Origin: Candidatus Thiomargarita nelsonii
GTDB lineage: Bacteria; Pseudomonadota; Gammaproteobacteria; Beggiatoales; Beggiatoaceae
Assembly (NCBI GenBank): GCA_000785145.2
Contig: JSZA02000036.1
Span: forward strand, 1 to 59,050
DNA: 59,050 nt
Direction: 5' to 3'
The notes below the pieces were generated by a model that was given only the letters and a program-made list of their open reading frames with translations, had not been told where the DNA came from and made no database searches. The stretch's first letter is position 1; the number at the start of each line of letters is the position of its first letter. Shown piece after piece: positions 58,126 through 59,050 of the stretch. The translations under genes and the position numbers were made by a program.

Positions 58126-58323
58126 ATGATAACTACCCCGTTATTAGAAGAGATATATAATACGCAGAAACGGTTGGATGAAGAAGCCCAACATGATATC
58201 GAGAAATATGTAGAAAACTCGCAAAAAATTATGCTTGAAATTGAAAAAAAGTATGGATTAAAGTTCAAATACGGCAAAATTCAAGGGCAGACTTTAGAAC
58301 CACTTAGGGAACTGACTGCCTAA
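58126..58323 (+). CDS. Small helical protein, unrecognised
   Basis: 65 residues from the ATG at 58126. An earlier in-frame ATG (58102) lacks a ribosome site; ACGGAGA is about nine bases before the chosen start. The product is helical and charged (EEIYNTQKRLDEEAQHDIEK, KIMLEIEKKYGLKFKYGK). It precedes a DUF433 gene by nine bases and may belong to the same toxin-antitoxin locus. Confidence 0.5.
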   Translation: MITTPLLEEIYNTQKRLDEEAQHDIEKYVENSQKIMLEIEKKYGLKFKYGKIQGQTLEPLRELTA

Positions 58324-58332
58324 CCAATCTGA

Positions 58333-58632
58333 TTGGTTTCAAACGTACAAAATGATTTGAAAACGGGTTTCAGAACGGTGCGCCTAGAATTTTCTATTAT
58401 TGAAACTGAAATTAAACATACGCAGGGTGTTTGTGGTGGAGATGCACGTATTCGCAACACCCGTATTCCTGTGTGGACTCTGGTATCTCTCCGTCAACAG
58501 GGTGCGACTGACAGAGATCAGCTTGATGCCTATCCAAGTCTCATTCAAAGCGATTTAGAGGCAGCATGGAAATATTATCAACACCATCAGGGTGAAATTG
58601 ACCAAGCCATTGCATCACAAGATGATGATTAA
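58333..58632 (+). CDS. DUF433-family antitoxin
   Basis: Up to 99 residues. Only non-ATG starts are available (TTG 58333, GTG 58378), so the N terminus is uncertain. The domain GVCGGDARIRNTRIPVWTLV then LDAYPSLIQSDLEAAWKYYQ is DUF433. A small inverted repeat AACCAAT/ATTGGTT lies at 58322-58338, over the putative start. The downstream toxin is decayed. Confidence 0.78.
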   Translation: MVSNVQNDLKTGFRTVRLEFSIIETEIKHTQGVCGGDARIRNTRIPVWTLVSLRQQGATDRDQLDAYPSLIQSDLEAAWKYYQHHQGEIDQAIASQDDD

Positions 58633-58808
58633 ATTATATGCCGACGAGAATTTCCGTCAAGCTGCTGTAGAAGCTTAAGGAACATGCTGGGATTATCGTA
58701 TGTACGGAAAACCATAATGATCAACAACTGGCTCAAAGAGTTCACACTCAGTTAATGGCACATCTTTCATTAGAAAGTAAGCTTATTCGTGTGAATAAAC
58801 AAGGATAA
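58625..58808 (+). pseudogene. DUF5615 PIN-like toxin, internally deleted
   Basis: MIKLYADENFRQAAVEA, then a stop. Another frame continues EHAGIIVCTENHNDQQLAQR to KLIRVNKQG and a stop. Both ends of a DUF5615 protein are present, while about 60 central residues are gone. The intact relative is at 31621-31959. Confidence 0.75.
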
Positions 58809-58876
58809 TGGAAAAAAAGTAAGCTTGAACTCTACGAGCCAGCCCGCCACGGTGAACGGAGCTTTTTTTAGATTAA

Positions 58877-58907
58877 GAAATCCTATTTTTTGGAAAAATA
58901 GGATTTC
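58877..58907. repeat. AAATCCTATTT hairpin, third copy
   Basis: AGAAATCCTATTTTTT, short loop, AAAAATAGGATTTCT. Same family as 32745-32776 and 48909-48944. It may act as a terminator for the toxin locus. Confidence 0.65.
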
Positions 58908-58917
58908 TCACCGCGAT

Positions 58918-59050
58918 GATTGTTGGCTTTATTGGATTTGGTCTCATCGTGCCCTTTTTGATTGAATTCAGAGGAGTGACTAAGGGATGGAATAGCGCAG
59001 CACCGGTTGTGTTAGCGGCAGTGCTAGTACTCAGTGGAGGTTATTTATTG
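58918..59050 (+). repeat. Near-identical copy of part of the nrfD-like gene
   Basis: 133 bases that match 57688-57820 with two differences seen (GGACTC to GGTCTC, GGTGTG to GGAGTG). It starts abruptly after the hairpin and runs off the right edge, in the same orientation and frame-compatible. It could be a duplicated gene end or an assembly-repeat boundary. Confidence 0.85.

Overview
The window looks like a piece of a large sulfur bacterium of the Beggiatoaceae type (Gammaproteobacteria, Thiotrichales). This is inferred from gammaproteobacterial housekeeping proteins (MutS, PurA, RNase PH, PanC, PriA, TrmJ, Slt70, SdhCDA, MinE, LplT-PlsC-Aas), about 40% GC, many decayed mobile elements and toxin-antitoxin modules, dense families of short dispersed palindromic repeats, a TAACTGA heptamer triplet of the kind reported for marine Beggiatoaceae, and a molybdenum/iron-sulfur/NrfD respiratory operon. 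Species cannot be assigned from sequence alone.

Layout. 1-2710: the 5' part of purA, interrupted by a group II intron that runs off the left edge, then a decayed IS607-type element. 2740-6860: mutS, an unusual membrane J-domain protein and rph. 7130-16117 (minus strand): a type III-B CRISPR effector operon, cmr1-cmr2-cmr3-[PD-(D/E)XK nuclease + immunity/RHH protein]-cmr4-cmr5-cmr6, followed by an Rpn-type nuclease pseudogene and a CARF-family pseudogene. No array, cas1/cas2 or cas6 is visible. 16220-18903: yqiK-like flotillin and yqiJ-like NfeD partner, with a 150-bp MITE between them. 18961-19632: HigA/RelE-type module with a frameshift in a G10 tract. 19753-23205: a large Aas lysophospholipid recycling protein. 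23536-25305: a small phage-like KilA-N/HTH cluster. 25476-29066: a secreted double beta-propeller/caspase-like protein. 29518-36107: YqiA-like esterase, panC, a DUF433/DUF5615 module, priA and an FGE-like lipid-anchored or membrane protein. 36164-39035: two response-regulator/histidine-kinase proteins. 39096-43174: minE, a glycosyltransferase, slt and trmJ. 43282-45858: sdhC-sdhD-sdhA with no sdhB following. 46164-48232: MazEF, UPF0175/PIN and HicAB modules. 48981-53193: a globin fused to two molybdate-binding (Mop) domains, split after its sixth complete codon by a complete group II intron. 53878-57946: a molybdoenzyme operon whose catalytic subunit gene is broken while the Fe-S and NrfD subunits are open. 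58126-59050: another small antitoxin/toxin locus and a 133-bp copy of the nrfD 3' region at the right edge.

Most striking observations: (1) two group II introns related to each other sit inside protein-coding genes, and removal of the complete one restores a clean reading frame for globin-Mop; (2) a nuclease/antitoxin-like pair is embedded between cmr3 and cmr4; (3) a dispersed palindrome (core GTCCAAGATTTATCTTGGAC) repeatedly supplies the last codons and the stop codon of neighbouring genes; (4) the globin-Mop gene is divergent from a molybdoenzyme operon. Several genes are frameshifted. Some of these could be assembly or amplification errors, but the multi-deletion cases look like genuine decay.
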